Notes: generated by a model from the sequence alone, not told the origin. Numbered from the stretch's first letter, positions 21,894 through 33,326 are shown. The stretch: 64,000 nucleotides of DNA from Chenopodium formosanum (GCA_024500155.1 CM044877.1:65614001-65678000), one strand, 5' to 3'. Numbers and translations: made by a program.

Positions 21894-23550
21894 TATAGTC
21901 TTAGCTTTCCTCTTACGAGCTATGGGTTTGTCGAGAAGTTGGACTTGTACGAAGAGGTTGTCTTTGATTAACCGTCCTTCCTTTCTTGACCACGCACTGT
22001 AAATTAAACCATTTTGCGTTTTGATTACTTGACTCGAATCAGCTTGACTTTACAGTTTATTTTAAGGAGGAAAAAATAAAGTAAAAAAGGGTGCATATTT
22101 TTGGCAAAAATAATGTACATATTTTTAGGGAACTAAGTATAGTTTTTTTTTTTTATTGGAGGATTAATATCCTACTTACCCCCTTAAAAAAAAATGACAG
22201 AAAAAACGCGCACACAAGACTCTCTTAAACATGGTCAAAGTATGTGTATTGGTGTGTGCGTTGAGTGTAAGTGACATGCTTGAACTTTGTGTAAGACCAT
22301 GTGACTTAGTGCCTAAACTCGATCATCGACTCAAATAAGTACTATTGACAGCAAAACTTAACCGAATTAGTTAGAAAATTGATTAATTAGACTCTAGGTG
22401 ATGACTCGACCAATAATCCGAACTGTCGGCCAGACGACAGGACTGGCGTCGCACCATGGAGCTTGGCGCCAGACGACAGAGCTGTCGTCAGGCGCTACAC
22501 TCCATAGTGTGGCGCTACAGCTCAGACCTTGGCGCCAATGTCGGAGCTTCGATTTGGGACTGTTTTCGGTGTTATTAGTCAATTGGGGTATGCCTAAAGT
22601 CGTACTAGGTCAATTCTGATTAAAATATTAGACTTTATTGACTCTAATTAATTAATTAATTAGGAAAAGTTCTTGAAGTCATTAATTTATTTAGTCTCAA
22701 CACAAGTCAACAAACGGTTAAGAGAAACATAGAATATATATGCACAACAAATAATGCACAATTAGTCAAGTAGGCACAATATGATGCAATGCATTTGCAA
22801 CCTAACCATGACTCTAGTTCTCTAAAGTTCGGGATATGGCTTAGTCAATAGAGGGTCCATGGTTAATTGTCCGGATGCACCGCGCGGAAGCCTAACCCTG
22901 AAGGGTTGGTGCGAGTGGACGGGACACCGCGAGTTTTTAGAAAAAACTTGCTTCCATGGTTTGGTGAATTCAACATCTCAGATGTACCCTTTGTTGCACG
23001 GAGCGTTCAATCGGGTAGATGGAGCATGAATTCCCAGAGGGTTATGTCCATATGTAGAACATATATGGGTTTTAGAAAAGTGAGAAAAAATTCAATCAGG
23101 AAGTAGGATCGAGCAAACAATACGAAAAACCGGTCGAAATTAGAACGCATATTTCTGGCTCGGTATTAGGGGAAATTGGTGCCAGCTTTTAACTGTAGCG
23201 CCTGGCGCCAATACTGGTGTCTGGCGCTACGACTAAAATGCTGGCGCCAAGCTCTGGCCCCTGACGCTACTTCCCACATGCCTCAGCAGCTTTCCGTGCT
23301 CGATAAAATTTTCCAGTTTCGCGCGGTGTTATTTCGGTCCTAGTTGTGAAAGATATTTCTCAAATTTCCTACGTGTAAAATCCTATGTTTTTAACTCATT
23401 ACGGATGGTCTTTCCAATGAGATATTTTTTTATGCATATGACAATAATGTTAATCAAAATTATGCACATGAAGTACTTAGAACGTTTCGAGTCTCATCCA
23501 CTCATTCTAAATTATTGCCGAAACAAATTCAGGAATTAAAATAGAAATCC
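21894..23550 (-). other. 5' leader of the outer Tat element
   Basis: Untranslated region between PBS and gag. It has a T-run (22,143-22,155), two GGCGCC-rich blocks (about 22,448-22,545 and 23,178-23,275), and a GC-rich segment around 22,860-22,930 shared with the nested element. No gene seen. Confidence 0.75.
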
Positions 23551-23568
23551 TCCCCAGTGGAGTCGCCA
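23551..23568 (-). promoter_or_regulatory. Primer binding site, tRNA-Arg type
   Basis: Plus strand TCCCCAGTGGAGTCGCCA equals the 3' end of a plant tRNA-Arg with CCA. Its complement lies five bases inside the LTR. Arginine priming is characteristic of Tat/Ogre elements. Confidence 0.8.
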
Positions 23569-23573
23569 AAAAC

Positions 23574-24090
23574 TGTAGGGAATAAATTTCAAGCGTTAAC
23601 CCCTAGCTTGAACCCCACTGTGATCATACACTAAAGTACGGTGGCGTCCAAAAGGGAAGAAGATAGAGAAAAAGAGTCGCCAACAAGTTTTTTTAGGAAC
23701 TTGTAAACCGTTCACATGGTGAAGGTTACACCCCTTAACGATCCAAGAGATCGTCAACTCCATAAGGTCTAGAACCAAATAAGGGTTCGGGGATGAAGGT
23801 ACAAATCCAACCTAAAAGGGATTGAACCTGCCCTGATAATAGGCCTCTACTTTATTCTGATCGTATTCATGTGCGCTTTCTTATTAACATGCAATCAATA
23901 GATTAACCCTAAACCTGTTTATCTATGTTTGTTAAATATTAATGCACAAATAAACTATTATTGGCGATCACTTGAAATTATAATCAAATTAACCCTAAAT
24001 AAGATTATTAATTATCTTATTAAGCGTGATTACAAGTACCAATTCCCTTTAAACATGCAATAAAAGGCGTGATCAAGCAATAACAATAAA
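23574..24090 (-). repeat. Truncated 5' LTR of the outer Tat element
   Basis: Begins TGTAGGGAATAA and follows the nested LTRs for about 500 bp with small indels. It stops around 24,085-24,095, where the others enter their ATAAT-rich stretch. The remaining roughly 1.6 kb is missing. Confidence 0.85.
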
Positions 24091-24181
24091 TATCATACTT
24101 TCTGATAGCATGACTTCCACAACATGCTTTGCCAAAACAGATTTTGCTTACTCAGATAATAAAATGAGGCGTTCTTGACTT

Positions 24182-24240
24182 GTGATCTGAGGGAATCATC
24201 GAGCCATTTACAGCAAAGTCACACATACCAATAATCTCCT
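24182..24240 (-). pseudogene. ALDH7-type aldehyde dehydrogenase exon fragment
   Basis: Read on the minus strand after an ATGCAG acceptor, the peptide EIIGMCDFAVNGSMIPSDH resembles the antiquitin (ALDH7B) segment around EIIDMCDFAVG and NGSVIPS, with about six residues deleted. The match is short and no catalytic part is present. It is an isolated exon scrap. Confidence 0.45.
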
Positions 24241-25289
24241 GCATATGACATAAATTTGCTTTTTTATTAGAAAGAAGTATATATGAGAATCCACATAAAT
24301 CAACAGATATTTCCATTTCGGAAATTTGTGGAATTGAAGAGTTGGATAATATTGATTGTACTTGGTTGACTGATCTACCAGTGTCATTGCATCATCTGAG
24401 ATTTTGTAGTTTTTGAAAAATTTTCCTGAAAGTGCAGAGGTTCTACCACCCATGATTAACAATCCCTTTGATTTGGTGTTTAAATTGGCAATTCAGTTTG
24501 GATGCCACTACTAAAATAAGTATTTGCACAACCTATGTGAAAATGCAGGCAGTAGGCCGTACTTCATAGTAACTGATAATTTGGGTCTAAATGTGTACAC
24601 TGTACAGGATTGGTAACTTATCTTAAACCCTTGAGGTAGGTTTTGAAACAGCAGTCTAGGACTCTAGGTGTGTGTCTTCATATAAACATGTAACAGAAGG
24701 TCCTTACACAGCTATGACAGCACCTACTGAAGTAACCTGTCAACTGCTGAAAAGTATGATCTGGAAGATTGTTTATATCAACCATAGTCGTCTACAGAAT
24801 GTGAACATGTTTAAGCAGAATTTCATATCATTTTATACTTAAGTCTGTATCATTCCCATATAATTTAAAATTCAATTCAGTGGGAGAGGGAAAGAGCTTC
24901 ACATCCACCCAAATAAACTTGCAGCCAGTTTTAGACCCTTGCGGCCTTGCGAAGCATAGGAGTTAATGTATAACAATAAAAAAAAAATGTTATAGTTATG
25001 ACAATAATTTATAATTCAATTCAACGGTATAACAACAAATTATTATTAATATTATATAAAATGATGAAGATATTGGAGCTTTCAATTTCAATCTTTTAGA
25101 TAAATAGAAAAACATCTGCAATTGTCTCTCTCTTTGCTAAATAATCACCAGCAAGGAAGGAAGGAAGGAGTTCCGCGTGTAGAGAGAGATATCCCAATTT
25201 CATGAAAAGTCAATTTCACACATTAAACAACAGTAATAAATGAAACGAACTTGTAGATACCTTTGAGTTTCGATCAGCCAATTACTTAC
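24241..25289. other. No gene seen; intron-like sequence
   Basis: AT-rich, with GGAAGGAAGGAAGG near 25,152-25,170. It has the texture of plant introns or untranslated regions, and lies between the ALDH7-like scrap and the RRM fragment. Confidence 0.4.
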
Positions 25290-25723
25290 TGTTCACGTCC
25301 ACTATGCAAGCAATGGCAGCCTCATGTGAGATGAAGTCAACAAAACCAAAACCAAAAAAAATCTTTCCTCTTCGCGGATGACATATTGCGCGCCAGCGTA
25401 ATCCGTTCGTTCAATGTCCCCATAACCTTTAAAATGCTTTCTAACACGATCTTCATCCCAATGAGGAGGAAGCCCATCTGATTTGACCTTAGCCATAACC
25501 TCAGGGTCCGGCTCGGGGGCTCTTGAAGAGCAACCTTTGCTTGCAATCCTCTCGGTATGACAAAAACAGCGTCAGGCTTTTGAAGCCTCTTGTAAAGTAT
25601 ACGTTGCATCCGCATGGCAAGAAAACTGAATAAAACAAAACCCTCGTAACGCACAGGGGGTCTTGGACGAGAGTAATGTACTCAATGCCTTCAACAGTAT
25701 ATTCTCTAAGCTTTTTGTTTTAT
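25290..25723 (-). pseudogene. hnRNP-Q-like RRM protein exon (RRM2 end to RRM3), frameshifted
   Basis: The minus strand gives LREYTVEGIEYITLVQDP, then YEGFVLFSFSCHADATYTL (end of one RRM), then a linker, then DGLPPHWDEDRVRKHFKGYG and ITLARNMSSAKRKDF of the next RRM. This is the pattern of plant hnRNP-Q/R-like multi-RRM proteins. The parts fall in different frames; a T-run expansion after KRKDF shifts the frame just before GFVDF. The exon keeps a CACAG acceptor and a GTAAGT donor, so it was copied as DNA, not through mRNA. RRM proteins bind RNA; this piece is not functional. Confidence 0.75.
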
Positions 25724-25752
25724 CTGTGAGATAAAAATTTAAGAGTTGTTAA

Positions 25753-25845
<93 letters not shown>
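25753..25845. repeat. (TA)n microsatellite
   Basis: Nearly pure TA dinucleotides with two short interruptions (GTATA, ACATA). Confidence 0.95.
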
Positions 25846-25850
<5 letters not shown>

Positions 25851-26299
25851 CAATAATTATCAACAAAAAAAGCAATCTTACCGCTTCCTTAGTCCAAGTA
25901 TTGCCAAGGAACAAAGTGTCATTGCCCTCATTTGGTGCAGTTCCACATCGCTTCCCTCGTATTTTTCAACATGCCAAATTTCATGAATGAGGGGAAGAAG
26001 AAAGAACAAGATAGTATATACATAAGTAAAAGCACAGCCCTTTCGAAAAAGTAGGACTACATACAACAAGATTTTTCATTTCTAATAGGAACGTTTAGCT
26101 TGGTCACCTCACAAATGCAAATCATCAGCTACTTGAAGCCAGCACTTGAGACTCATGTCAAAGAGGAAGACATGGTGAGTGGCTAATATAATATGACAAG
26201 AGTTGAACCAGACTTAAAAAATTTTGCTGAAATTATTTTAACAGTCTGAATAATAATGGTACAAAATGTTGGGCTTTTAAGGAGCACATTCAAAAGTTA
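25846..26299. other. No gene seen
   Basis: Ordinary AT-rich sequence. A short open stretch near 26,130-26,180 (KPALETHVKEEDM followed by GTGAGT) looks exon-like but I cannot assign it. Confidence 0.35.
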
Positions 26300-26697
26300 G
26301 GGGTCACATAGCATCCGATGTGCAGAAATGCTCTAAGGAATAGAATCAAGAATGAAGTTATTCGCAGGAAAGTTGGTGTTGCAGACATTACGAGCAAGCT
26401 AAGGGAAAAACGCTTGAGTTGGTTTGGACACGTAAGACGGAGACCCCAGGGAGCAGCGGTACGAAGAGTGGAAGAGTGGGATCAAGGAGATTTCAAACGA
26501 GGTAGAGGAGACCGAAATTGACTTGGTTGGAAGGAGTTAGAAAGGATATGAAGCAAGTGGATATACAGGAGAATGTGGCCCTCGATCATAGGGGGTGGAG
26601 GAGGAAAATCTTTGTGGATGAATCCATGGATTGATCATTTTTGGTTCATGTAGCCGACCCCACTTATGGGACTAAGGATTTGATCGATTGATTGAGA
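26300..26697 (+). mobile_element. 3' tail of an RTE-type LINE
   Basis: The frame at 26,318-26,521 reads NRIKNEVIRRKVGVADI, then LSWFGHVRRRPQGA, the conserved C-terminal block of plant RTE LINE reverse transcriptases. Degenerate coding sequence continues to about 26,640. The 3' end reads CCGACCCCACTTATGGGA, then TTGATCGATTGATTGA, matching the usual RTE ending in a short tandem repeat instead of poly(A). It is strongly 5'-truncated and broken by stops. Confidence 0.8.
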
Positions 26698-28554
26698 GGT
26701 TAAAAGATCATGCAAAAAATGCCTGAATCGTACAATCAAAATCCTCGAGAAACAAAAGATTGTGAGCAAAGAATAACAGGATTGATCTTAAACAATTGCA
26801 ATTACCTGCATCTTTAGAAGCTTGCCATAATCAAAGAAGCCAAACAATCTTGAAGGAGACAACTTCAGTTAGATAAAAAAAACCCAAAGATACAAAGAAC
26901 CCTTCTTTGTGACAAGCCTTCTTTGTGACAAGCAACGCAACAATTTCCAGCATTCATCAGTCCACAAACACAGCACCAGACCCCATAATCATGGTTGGCA
27001 TGGCATGACACTTCTTCCACATTTTGTGTACACCTTTTCCAAAAAGAAGAGTACATTATTAGGATGTCTCTCTAACTTCATAGATCAATATTAGCATATA
27101 TACCACCAGGTTAGAAAAAATTACAGTACTAACCATCTGCAAAAAAAATTTTAACAGGAGAAACAGCTGGTGAAAGGAAAGGGTGCAAATCAATAGGGGA
27201 AGGAAAGAGTGACTGAAGTTCCCTAATTTTCTAGTTTACTTTGCAAAAGTAGCAAGAATTAGCATCTTGATTCCTAAGGTGAATTTCTGAACAGCGGAGT
27301 ATATAAAGTAATAGCTTGCAAGCTGCTCAAGCATGAAGCATTCTAAATATGTTTGCCTGCTTTTCAATAACTGGTGAAATTTGAAGGCACAAGAAGATAT
27401 ATTCCTGCCAATAGCTTTATTGTCGCATTAATACGTGACTAGACTGCATTGGTCACATTGGTCTATTGGCTACCTTCATTCAAAATACCTCTATATATAA
27501 AAGGTCTCGTCATAATGTATATACAAAAAGTTATAATTAACTGTAAACGATAAAAATATGTGCAGTTTTTGTTCATCACATTGTTTCAGGTAGCGTTAAA
27601 GGTTGCATCGGAAAGAATATGAGTCAGATACTTTGATAGGCTGTGAGGGACCCTGACACAAGTCTGTGCAACCAATATCTAACACATATCATAGGCTTAG
27701 GCTTGTGTGATGTTAATAATATCTAACAGAGAAAGAAACAGCAACAATCACAGACGTTAACTTGTCCCAGTCTTTGTCTGTTCTCTCCAACCTAATAGAG
27801 AAGTGTTTAGCATGGGGCGGGCATTGACACAAGAATTTGTGTTTAAATTAGAAGCCCCGCATCATCAGCCCCTAGACCTAATGATGCTATCATCCACATT
27901 CCACAAAGAAAAGGAAGGCAACGAGGAATCGTAGATAAAGAACAAAACTTTCTTTCTAGTGAAAACATAGCCCAGAAAAGCACAGTAGTACAATGTCTTC
28001 TACTGATCACCCTAAGCTAATGAAACTCCATTCTAAGTTATCTAACTATGACACTTCACAGTGCAAAAATACATGTGAAACAATTCCCACTGCTCCATCC
28101 AGAGACTCTAAGCGGTATAGCTCCACAGGAGCATATTACAGCAGTATAAACATTTTTCAATACCATGGTCCAAGCTACAGATTTATAGGGCCCTTAACAA
28201 CATAAATGAAATTTACAGCAATGACAGGTGAACATCTAGGAGGCTGTTTGATGTGCCAGGGAAAAAAAAGAGTGGTAACCAAAGGGAGCTGTTAAGTATT
28301 AACTGATGTATCACAGAGATTTGTACCTCATATACCATTTATTCTGCAAGTAGTTGATTCAAAACCAAATTAACATATCATTATGACAGTCCCCCACCCC
28401 CTTCTTTCTCGCAAAAATTACTGTTAAAATTTGTAGATAAGAATTTTAACATATCTTCTTTCAGTCACTCATGAAAAATTCACTTAAAGATCACAAGATA
28501 GATAGAGCTTATCGCATCAAGTTCTTTTGATACCAAAAATGTCTACTGAAGCTG
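26698..28554. other. No recognisable gene; exon-like scraps
   Basis: AT-rich. On the minus strand near 26,815-26,875 a short open stretch (SPSRLFGFFDYGKLLKM) precedes a GTAATT donor and may be another exon scrap, unassigned. The rest looks like intron or untranslated sequence. Confidence 0.35.
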
Positions 28555-30160
28555 ATAATTAGATTACCCGTAAAAGTTGGCATTTCCAGCCAGAACTGAA
28601 ACCTTTCCAAAAATACATACAATCAGACCACAATGCTTCAGATCCTTTGCTGCAAATAATTTCTGTTTCTTTCACCAATGACATATTACTCAAGCCAACA
28701 ATATAAATCACCAACAGCATGCTGAGCTTCCAAAGTAAATGGCATTGCATATGAACCCTCCCTCCTTATCTACAACCTTTATTGTAGGTATAGTGTTACA
28801 CACAGCTAATGAAGTTGATGCCTTTGCACTGTTAGAAGATTCAACAAGAATGCCACCATCTTTACCAGAAGCAACAGGAAGACAGACTGTCACTAAAGCA
28901 AGCCTTAGCCGTCACACCACTACGTTCTTGAGCAGGATTAGCATCCTTTCTACCATCAGAAGTTGCTAGAGGCACTTCAGGAGCTTGACTTTGGGACAAA
29001 GCAGTTAGATTTTCCTGCTGAGGACTGGTTCAGTAATAAACCATAATCCTTTCCTACCATCTGTACTTTTTCTGCTTCAAAGGACTAGAGACACAAGCAG
29101 GAGCTGTCGCCATCGGAACTTGCTCCATTCTTATTCCCATGTGAATTAGAGAGAAGCCTTTGTAGCAATCCCCAAATCAGATGAAGGCTTTGAAGCTACC
29201 TGCTCTTGCTGCACATCCACTGAAACCTTTTTACAGTACTTGAAATTTGCTTTGCTGCATCTGCTTCAAGCAGCAGCTAAATTAGCATGGCGGCCTCTAA
29301 CATCCCCGTAACGGCTTTTCTTCAATTCATCTATTTCATCATCTGTCAGCCTTTGGCCAATTTCTTTTACTTCAAAGTGGAAGGTGGCAACTGAGCCATC
29401 CAATACATGCAAAAAGTGAGTATCCATCAGGGCTCCTGTTTCCATAAGGAAAATGCCATGTGAGACATAGATGGGGCAATGACAGATAAACCAAAAAGAG
29501 CAACAATAACATTAAATATATCATCATCAAAAAATTGGGAGAAGGATACAAGATATTACCAAGATAAATCAACAACACTTTGAGTGAAAAAATGCTTGGC
29601 CACAAAAAGAGGACGTGGACTTGCTTGCAGTAGTCCAGACACAGTACAATCCTGACTACCAATAGCTATAACGTGTTATACGGCTCTTAATCTTTTCCAC
29701 CAGACTATGAAGTCCCATTAGCCCATCAAGAAGACAAAACTTCTTAACATTGAATGATTGAACTTAACAACTATATTAGGGGGCATTATGCCCCAAGTAG
29801 TAGCCCATTCACTCCTTTCTAAAGGTCTGGGCTTTTGAAAACCATGTGTTGTGGTTATGAAATGGCCACAAGGAGACCACCCACGCCGCCTAAAGACTAT
29901 TGATCCAAGCTGAAAATAGATATTAGTATTTCTCACAAGTAATGACAGCAAAATAATTTTCGATAATCAATTCTAGAATTATAGAAATATAGAGCTTCAA
30001 GAATGGTCAGATATCATACATAAAGATTTGGCCCACTGGCCTTCTGTCTTATGGGCAAGTGTCCAATCAGTTGTTCTCCATATAATAACAGTCTTGTCAT
30101 CAGATTGGCTAGCTATGAAGGAGATGGTTGTTTTCCTGCCAATCAGTTGTTTCTGTAGAT
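28555..30160 (-). pseudogene. HIRA histone chaperone pseudogene fragment (WD40 repeats to Hira domain)
   Basis: HIRA deposits histone H3.3 on chromatin. In minus-strand order I read FIASQSDDKTVIIWR (about 30,080-30,130), GWSPCGHFITTTHGFQKPR (about 29,860), VVKFNHSML (about 29,750), SPRPLFVAKHFFTQSVVDL (about 29,590), SPDGYSLFAC and FHFEVKEIGQRLTDDEID (about 29,330-29,440), YGDVRG, and GKVSVLAGNANFYG (about 28,570), all in HIRA order. Introns remain (GGTAATATC donor at about 29,557; GGAAACAG acceptor at about 29,438), so this is a DNA-level copy. Frameshifts (after SLFAC), several-codon deletions and stops break it. The first WD repeats are missing and replaced by an RRM piece. Confidence 0.85.
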
Positions 30161-30600
30161 GGTTGTTCCCCATAACCTTTAAAATAAAATGCTTTCTAAC
30201 ACGATCTTCATCCCAATGAGGAGAAAGCCCATCTGATTTGACCTTAGAGCCATAACCTCAGGGTCTGGCTCGGCTCGGCTCGGCTCTTGAAGAGCAACCT
30301 TTGCTGGCAAGCGTCCCTCTCGGTATGTTAGTTGAAGGATCTTTCAACAGTAGTCTAACTTCAACAACCTCTCCAACTTTTTCAAAAGCCTTTTTCCTCA
30401 ACCAACTTTGCGATCTAACCCAACAACAAAAATTTCAAGCTCCTTCTTAACTTTGCGCTCCTTGGCTGCAGCTGCCAATTCCAAGGTGTCAGTCTTGGTC
30501 TCAGGTTCATCATCCTCTCCACAAAATCCTCTTCATCACCATACATACTCTTCATACCCCTCATCATTTCATTGTGTCCGCACCAATAAAGAAGATAGAT
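30160..30600 (-). pseudogene. hnRNP-Q-like RRM fragment fused to HIRA
   Basis: From right to left: an acidic segment (GDEEDFVE), then ERKVKKELEIFVVGLD (start of RRM1), then in another frame KAFEKVGEVVEVRLL, then KDPST. Next the sequence jumps to the RRM3 start, DEDRVRKHF, which repeats 25,430-25,560 almost base for base. That match ends at GGTTATGGGGA, where HIRA sequence begins. A GGCTC triplication sits at 30,272-30,291. It has frameshifts and stops, and an internal deletion of most of RRM1-RRM2. Confidence 0.75.
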
Positions 30601-31682
30601 GTCCAACTGCTAAGATGATGACACACAAGAATATTATAATTCATTATGTGTATCAGGTAAAAGCAGGAAGAATTATGTATTACCTTGAGAACGTAGTAGC
30701 CTAGTAGGTAATCACGCTGGCCTTCAATTTGCAACTCAGGGGCAATTTACGAAATCCCATTTAAGCCACACTTGATTTACTGCCAAAACCAACTAGATGT
30801 TTAGCATAAAATTAATTAATTCATTGGTGCAATTTCAGTGCCAACAAAACATAATAATTTTCAGAATTATACACACTTGAAGCAAGTAAAGTAATTAGTT
30901 AAGAAACCTCAAGAAAGGTCAATCTTCAGTGAAGAAATAAAAGGGCATGCTTTTATAAAAGTAGTACTTAATTGCATAATTAAACAATATACATACAGAG
31001 TTTAGCAAAGCATAATAGAGAAAATACATGAAAAGTTGAATATTGGTGGGAAAGAAGAGCGTAGGAGGACTTGAAAGTTGCAGTTTAAGTGAAGCATTGC
31101 AGGAAGGAAGGAAGGAAGAAGCTCCATAATAACTGAAAAAGCCAATTCTCGAACGTCAACCCTTCTCCTCTCACCCACACTCAAATACATCTACCAATCA
31201 AACTAAAACTTCTTTCCTCCAGCAATAGCCAACCAACCTAATTCTGACTCTTCAAGCACTACTGAAAACCAAGAAATTCCAATTTTTTTTAAAAAAGAGA
31301 AAAATATGAATTTATGACAAAGATCAAGACTTGCACAACATAAAACCTGAAGCAACACATAATTAGATCAGGAAAACACACAAAATCCAGAATTATGCTG
31401 TACAACCAATCTTTAATACCAAATTAGCACCAATTCACCACTTTTATCACCACCCAAACATAGTCAGATCCACACACTCCATAAAACAATCAATCACAAA
31501 CAGAGCTATAATAAAATCAGAACAAAATCACAGAAATATTCAAAACCTTAATACAGTAAGTATAAGTAACTATAGAGACATACCTGCTCTTCAATGTTTC
31601 AGCGATGTATGTATTAACTACACTACATACATAAAACCCAACTGGTCCCATAGTAAATTAAACATGCATAAAACTAAACATC

Positions 31683-31748
<66 letters not shown>

Positions 31749-32094
31749 AATAAATAAAACACAAATCTCTTCAAAACTTGAATGAAAACCAAACCAAATC
31801 AGATCAAATATCAAGTAATACTCCACAATAAAGATATAATTGACGATAAAAATCAAAACTTTATCACAATGAAAAACATAATTGACGATAAAAATCAAAA
31901 CTTTAATCATCTTTAACCACAAAAAAAAAAAAAAAAAAAAAAAAAAAAGATAAACAACAGAAACCTTCTCTAATGGTTAAACCAACCTTTAGGAATGCAA
32001 AATCAGATATAACACCCAAAACCCAACCCCAAAGTTCTCTTCTTCTCATCAACAGAAAAATCAGAAAACAAACAAACGAGGAGGGAAACATACC
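30601..32094. other. Intron-like sequence with simple repeats
   Basis: No coding sequence recognised. It contains an A-run with (AAT)n and (AAAT)n at 31,687-31,758, a second A-run at 31,920-31,948, and two copies of a 43-bp segment containing ATAATTGACGATAAAAATCA (about 31,837-31,910). Confidence 0.5.
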
Positions 32095-32323
32095 ATAACA
32101 TATCATCTTCTTCTTAAAGGCCGGCCGGTCGGCCAGTCAATTCAGATCTCTCATCCTCGTTTAGTTTCACCATCGAATCGAATCATAATGATTGAATTGA
32201 GTGATTTCAGAATCATTCAGATCCACCAATTTCATTTCAATTTCAATATTAGAGAAGAGAGATCAATAACTGAAAGATAAAGATTGGTTTTTTTTCTAGA
32301 GAGAAAGAAAGAAAGGGTTTATA
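32095..32323 (-). promoter_or_regulatory. Possible promoter and 5' untranslated exon of the RRM copy
   Basis: On the minus strand TATAAACCC (32,323-32,315) is followed by a CT-rich leader and then a GTATGT donor near 32,095, in front of the RRM1 fragment 1.5 kb further on. This resembles a plant 5' exon. Linkage to the RRM pieces is inference. Confidence 0.35.
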
Positions 32324-32442
32324 CTGTGGATGTGGAAGGAAGGCGTGAATATGAACAGAGGAGGAAGCAAATCCAACGATAAAAATAAATTTTTTTTTTT
32401 TTTTGAAGAAACGATAAAAATAAAAATAAATTAAGGTAAAAT

Positions 32443-33013
32443 GGGTAGAAACCACCTTTTATGTCCAACTTTTTTGAAAAAACCACCTTTTATGTCCAAC
32501 TTTTTTGAAAAAACCACCTTTTATGTTTTTTTTTTTTAAATTAAACCACGTTTTAAGTACCTAAATTTTTAATTACACCACCCCTATTTCAAATTAGGAA
32601 GAAAAAATTAACTAAGACGTCAAAGGGGCTCACAACTTGTGACTTTCGCTCCTAAATCATGTATTTTTTTTCACTTCCAAAAACATTTGACCCTTCCCTT
32701 TATATATATGCATGACTAAACTTAGTAAAGCTCTAAAAAACCAAACCTAATTTTGCTATAAAAATTAAATTGTAGTATTTGTTTATTCTCAAAACCTAAA
32801 TGGAGGTAATTGAAGTGGATGGTTGAGATGGAAGGGAAAGATTTGCTATGGTTGATGATTTGGAAGTGGATGGTTGAGATGCAATCTGTTAGATTTGAAA
32901 TAGGGGTGGTGCAATAAAAAATTTAGGTACTTAAAAAGTGGTTTAGTTAAAAAAAAAAAATCTTAAAAGGTGGTTTTTTCAAAAAAGTCGGATAAAAAAG
33001 GTGGTTTATACCA
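32443..33013. mobile_element. MITE with long inverted repeats (Mutator-like)
   Basis: Left arm (about 32,443-32,594) and right arm (about 32,892-33,013) are inverted copies, sharing AAACCACCTTTTA, TACCTAAATTTTT and CACCACCCCTATTTC. The left arm is longer because a 31-bp unit containing GTCCAACTTTTTTGAAAAAA is repeated. Long arms and no ORF suggest a Mutator-type MITE; a clear 9-bp duplication was not found. Confidence 0.7.
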
Positions 33014-33039
33014 ACTTAAAAGATTTGCTAAGATTAAAA

Positions 33040-33221
33040 GCCTGTTCAGTTCAGTTCAGGTCAGCTTCAGTCAGTTTAGTTCAGCTCATTTTAGTTCAGT
33101 TCAGTTCAGCTTCTAATTTTCATATCTCATAAAATATTCAGTTCAACTCTATTCAGTTCAATTCAGCTCCAATCACTTCACTTCAGTTCAGTTCAGCTCA
33201 GTTCAGTAAATGTGAACAGGC
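33040..33221. mobile_element. Short hAT-like MITE rich in TTCAG
   Basis: Ends in GCCTGTTCA and TGAACAGGC as inverted repeats. The interior is a run of TTCAG/CTCAG words. A clean 8-bp duplication is not visible. Confidence 0.6.
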
Positions 33222-33326
33222 CCTAAACGAAACACGTAACACCCTACACCCTATCTTTTTCTTCTTTTTTCTCTTTTTTGTTAAATGCTTAAGAAAATCT
33301 ATCTACTTTTACTCTACTACGAAGTA

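Larger units (their letters stand above)
1..24090 (-). mobile_element. Autonomous-type Tat-lineage Ty3/gypsy retrotransposon (outer element), interrupted and inactivated
   Basis: Read on the minus strand the order is 5' LTR remnant (23,574 to about 24,090), tRNA-Arg-type PBS (23,551-23,568), gag, protease, linker, RT, RNase H, integrase. This is Ty3/gypsy order. The aRNH-like domain after the RT-linked RNase H, the arginine PBS and antisense ORFs beyond integrase are known traits of the Tat (Ogre/Retand) lineage. The 3' LTR is not in the window, so the left end is unknown; membership is certain only for 5,021-23,573, and inclusion of the plus-strand PMD genes at 82-4,500 is inference. In-frame stops, frameshifts and a sibling insertion at 6,895-16,870 break pol. 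Confidence 0.75.

Noticed and set aside
24085..24110. Helitron 5' terminus (TC after A)
   Set aside because: Only two bases match the rule and no matching CTRR end with hairpin was found, so it is kept only as a hypothesis in a finding.
25720..25990. Tyr/Ile repeat proteins
   Set aside because: Translation of the (TA)n microsatellite.
28739..28969. Plus-strand frame with MALHMNPPSLS start
   Set aside because: Shadow of the minus-strand HIRA linker region; the HIRA match is on the other strand.
31674..32106. Phe-rich and Ile-rich membrane-like frames
   Set aside because: Translation of A/T homopolymers and (AAT)n runs.
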